From the NCBI GenBank assembly GCA_040374085.1, contig JBEIVB010000094.1, forward strand, positions 1 through 9,171: 9,171 nt of DNA, read 5' to 3'. A model generated the notes under the pieces. It was given only the letters and a program-made list of their open reading frames with translations. It ran no database searches and was not told the DNA's origin. The DNA is from JBEIVB01 sp040374085. Lineage in GTDB: Bacteria; Bacteroidota; Bacteroidia; UBA4408. Each line of letters opens with the position of its first letter. Positions within the stretch are counted from its first letter, which is position 1. The translations under genes were made by a program, and so were the position numbers. Positions 6,846-9,171 of this stretch are shown piece after piece.

Positions 6846-9171
6846 TTAACGTATTAAAGTTATGGTGCCTTTTAAATCGTAGTTCGCACCCAGAATGTCG
6901 GTAGCCGAGAGCGTGTAAACAAATACAGCCGGATCAAGAGGCTTTCCACCGTAGGTTCCATCCCAACCCATTGACTGCTTTTCTGTAAAAAACACCCGCT
7001 CTCCCCATCGATCGAAGACCTGAAATTTCATGGTTTTTACGCTGCCCCTAACCCTCAGCAAATCGTTGCTGCCGTCATCATTCGGTGAAAAAGCGCTGGG
7101 CACAAATATCTCACGCAAGGTGCTGTCGCAGTTAATAACCTCTACGCTGACATTCTCCGATGCCGATCGCTGACAGGCGTTACCGGCGAAAACGTACCGA
7201 ACATTAAATACCCCGGTATCGGCCCGCCCAAACGAGAGTGTTCCGCTTATGCTGTCTATGTCTAACCCGGTAACTCGGAAAAACCCGCCCTCGGTAAAGC
7301 CCACCCCTTTTTGAACAGCAGCGCTGCTTAAATTGGAGCAGAGTGTACCATACGCATAATCAAGTGTAACGGCTGTATCCACCACCTGTAAACCGGTTTG
7401 GCCAATCTTACCAATGCGACAGGTGCTGTCGGCAACCGAATAAGAAAGAGTATAGGATCCGGGTGATAAATTGGCTACGTTAATTGCTCCGGTGGTTGGA
7501 TTCAAAGCAGAAGCCGTGGCCCCACCAAAGGTTCCCCCAAAAGTTCGTCCACTCGGAAACTGAGGGAGTAAAACCTGCGTGCTGCCAAAGCAAACGATCG
7601 GAGTGTAACTCAATCCCACCCTTGCCGTATCCGGTGCCAATATCGTTAGGGTGTCGGTGCTAATACCTCCGGTTACGCAGTTCTGATTGGGGTATTGATA
7701 CTGAACCACATAGGTGCCCGCTGCTGCGGTGCTCAAAGGAACGGTTCCGTTTTGAGGATTGATGCCGAGTCCGTTGTTTGCAGAAAAGGTTCCACCTGTG
7801 GTAAAACCGCTGGAAAGTTGCGGTTGCAGGGTGATCGGACCAGCACAGGTGGTGGAGATTGGAAAAGAAAAAGCCGTTTGAGCCGTGCTGGAGGTTACAA
7901 CCGAAACGTTGTTAACCGTAAAGGTGGAGGATGGAGCACAAGCACTGCCGGGCAATGTATACGTTATAGAATAAACACCGGGTGAGCTCAACGAGGGGTT
8001 AACAGATCCGCTTGTAGGATCAATGCTTAATCCTGAGGGAAGAGAAGAAAATACGCCACCGGTTTGAAAACCCGTTTGAGGGGTTATGTTGACCACCGCA
8101 CCTCCCGTGCAAATGGTGTTGTCAACCGAAAACTGTGGCGGCTGACCGCTTCCTCCACCCGGAGAAATTACCAAAGTATCGTATGCGAGCCCAAAGTTAC
8201 AGGTTGAGCTGTTTAGGAAGGAATACTGAATTAGGTAAGTTCCGGGCTGGGCGTTCTGTAGATTAAACGATCCGTCCGGACTTAAAACCGACGATCCCCC
8301 CGAATTAAAAACACCAGTCTGATTGCCTGTAATGGTAGGGGTAATAATCAAGTTCTGGCCTGCACAATAAGGACCCGGAGGATAGGAGATGGAAGCGGTA
8401 GAGCCTCCGTCTGGTGCACAACAAGTTCCTTGAATTGCACTTATTCGATAGGGAACCGTATCGAGCCAGCAGCATTGATCTATTTTATAACCCCGAAGCG
8501 TTCCGCCGAACTGGGTCTGAAAATAATCGAGAACTTGATCTGCCGTATTGGCTCCACCTTGATACGTCGTAATGTCGCACGAACCCAGAGCCACAACTCC
8601 AGTATTGTTGCCGTTTGGCAAACCAAGTATGTTGTTTGGATTGGGCGGACTTATGATGTTCACAGGGGGAATGGTTAAGATGCTGTAAACCGAAGTTGGC
8701 ACCCCGGTTATGGTGGTGGTGGATATTGGAAAACCGCAATTGTTGTTGTTCTGCGCTGAGTTAAAACCCGCATACAAAACCTGAGAAACGTTGTTGACAA
8801 AGGGACCGGATAAGGTAACCTGAACCGGCTCATACGTGCAAATCCCAATCTTTAGATTCGGGATGTTTTGATCCACCACAATGTTCAATTTCCCTCCGTT
8901 GTAGGTGGCATACAACAGCCAGTTGCCCGATGAATCGCATGATGGAAGTGCGTTTTGCGAGGTAATGGTTAAGCTTGTGGTTATGGGCGTGCAGCCTGAG
9001 CTGGGGGTAAAGGTGATCTGATAGGTTCCGGGCTGGCTGGTAGAAGGCAAAACGGCACCCGTGACGGAGTTGATGCTAAGCCCTGCAGGTGTTGCCGTGT
9101 ATTGGCCCAAGGAGGTTGAGGTGTTGGTGGGCAACTGGGCGGTGGTGTTGCCCGTGGTGTAAGTAGGGCTG
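6846..9171 (-). CDS. Giant modular secreted protein with Ig-like repeats and a T9SS type B (CHU_C) C-terminal domain, C-terminal part
   Basis: The reading frame is open across the window edge (the first complete codon is at 9170), so the N-terminus, signal peptide and probably more repeats are missing; 774 residues are visible. Numbering from the first visible residue, the modules are: end of one Ig-like repeat (1-69), an unassigned Cys-rich module (about 73-252), five Ig-like repeats of about 85 residues (253-681), and a gliding-motility-associated C-terminal domain (688-774) with FVPSAFSPNDDGSNDLLRV, VFDRWGERVF and a terminal KGTITLIR. The last is the type B T9SS sorting signal that directs cargo through the outer membrane. 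Composition is Ser/Thr/Gly/Asn-rich and Lys-poor, as in surface adhesins. It is followed after 4 nt by the porP/sprF-like gene. The most likely role is adhesion, gliding or surface structure; no enzymatic domain is visible here, though one could lie upstream. Confidence 0.92.
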   Translation of the reverse strand, partial: SPTYTTGNTTAQLPTNTSTSLGQYTATPAGLSINSVTGAVLPSTSQPGTYQITFTPSSGCTPITTSLTITSQNALPSCDSSGNWLLYATYNGGKLNIVVDQNIPNLKIGICTYEPVQVTLSGPFVNNVSQVLYAGFNSAQNNNNCGFPISTTTITGVPTSVYSILTIPPVNIISPPNPNNILGLPNGNNTGVVALGSCDITTYQGGANTADQVLDYFQTQFGGTLRGYKIDQCCWLDTVPYRISAIQGTCCAPDGGSTASISYPPGPYCAGQNLIITPTITGNQTGVFNSGGSSVLSPDGSFNLQNAQPGTYLIQYSFLNSSTCNFGLAYDTLVISPGGGSGQPPQFSVDNTICTGGAVVNITPQTGFQTGGVFSSLPSGLSIDPTSGSVNPSLSSPGVYSITYTLPGSACAPSSTFTVNNVSVVTSSTAQTAFSFPISTTCAGPITLQPQLSSGFTTGGTFSANNGLGINPQNGTVPLSTAAAGTYVVQYQYPNQNCVTGGISTDTLTILAPDTARVGLSYTPIVCFGSTQVLLPQFPSGRTFGGTFGGATASALNPTTGAINVANLSPGSYTLSYSVADSTCRIGKIGQTGLQVVDTAVTLDYAYGTLCSNLSSAAVQKGVGFTEGGFFRVTGLDIDSISGTLSFGRADTGVFNVRYVFAGNACQRSASENVSVEVINCDSTLREIFVPSAFSPNDDGSNDLLRVRGSVKTMKFQVFDRWGERVFFTEKQSMGWDGTYGGKPLDPAVFVYTLSATDILGANYDLKGTITLIR
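6849..7109 (-). other. CHU_C / gliding-motility-associated type B sorting domain (region of the giant gene)
   Basis: These codons encode the last 87 residues, beginning IFVPSAFSPNDDGSNDLLR, then FQVFDRWGERVFFTEK, a W-D-G turn, DPAVFVYTLSATD and the final KGTITLIR. This is the standard layout of the type B C-terminal domain (TIGR04131/CHU_C): P-x-x-FSPN-x-DG-x-ND, then V-x-(V/I)-F/Y-x-RWG, then W-x-G, then a two-strand end. Such domains stay longer at the surface than the short type A signals and act together with PorP/SprF proteins. Confidence 0.93.
7131..8414 (-). repeat. Array of five Ig-like repeats, each with two cysteines (region of the giant gene)
   Basis: Five consecutive modules lie at about 8414-8154, 8141-7878, 7874-7635, 7625-7374 and 7370-7131. 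Each has the pattern C-x-G, then G-F-x-T/E-GG-x-F, then G-L-x-I-x-P/S-x-x-G, then P/D-G-x-Y/F-x-(I/V)-x-Y, then a second C. The cysteines within a repeat are 55-57 residues apart and the first cysteines of successive repeats are 84-88 residues apart. The residue before the window edge belongs to at least one further copy. The repeats are clearly diverged at the protein level and are not near-identical DNA copies. Similar modules are common in Bacteroidota surface proteins. Confidence 0.85.
8415..8954 (-). other. Unassigned Cys-rich module inserted in the Ig-like array (region of the giant gene)
   Basis: About 180 residues interrupt the repeat pattern. They carry eight cysteines (visible residues 78, 111, 145, 198, 233, 234, 250 and 251), a beta-rich start (SGNWLLYATYNGG, then NIPNLKIGICTYEPVQVTLS), an Asn/Pro-rich middle around SPPNPNNILGLPNGNNTG, and a second half with TTYQGGANTADQVLDYF, FGGTLRGYKIDQCCW and a closing CC. 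I cannot match it to a named domain. It could be a ligand-binding or structural module of the surface protein; no catalytic motif is evident. Confidence 0.6.

Noticed and set aside
7131..9171. Tandem DNA repeat or recombination hotspot in the giant gene
   Set aside because: The modules repeat at the protein level only; I see no long near-identical DNA stretches between them.

Overview
The window reads as chromosomal DNA of a member of the phylum Bacteroidota. The evidence is a type III glutamine synthetase, a PorP/SprF-family protein of the type IX secretion system (T9SS), a giant surface protein ending in a CHU_C / gliding-motility-associated (type B) sorting domain, a small protein family largely confined to Bacteroidota, A-rich leaders without clear Shine-Dalgarno sites, and candidate TAnnTTTG promoter elements. 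I cannot assign a genus. The window holds eight protein genes. I see no RNA gene, mobile element, CRISPR array or tRNA.

Layout. 1-765 (minus) is the N-terminal third of glnN, cut by the window edge and still open there. 766-863 is its upstream region, with a candidate -7 element and a striking imperfect inverted repeat. 864-1550 (minus) is ung, apparently starting at TTG. 1601-2062 (plus) is a short protein of the family usually mislabelled 'ABC transporter ATPase'. 2064-3251 (minus) is a long QueA-type protein, and 3290-4579 (minus) just upstream of it is an M28-like aminopeptidase-fold protein with a C-terminal winged helix; these two are probably co-transcribed. 4620-5846 (plus) is an exported TPR-repeat protein. 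5855-6841 (minus) is the PorP/SprF-like protein and 6846-9171 (minus) is the C-terminal part of a large secreted modular protein. The giant gene comes first and porP follows after 4 nt.

How it fits together. The left two thirds are unrelated housekeeping genes: nitrogen assimilation, uracil repair, tRNA modification and a peptidase-like protein. They lie on alternating strands with very small gaps. The right third is a functional unit: a T9SS type B cargo built from a regular array of Ig-like domains, each with two cysteines, plus one Cys-rich module that I do not recognise, encoded directly upstream of its likely dedicated PorP/SprF partner. Proteins with this kind of C-terminal domain generally need such a partner to reach the surface.

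The parts most worth following up are the unassigned Cys-rich module in the giant protein, the inverted repeat in front of glnN, and the long-form QueA paralogue. I see no wholly new multi-gene system here.
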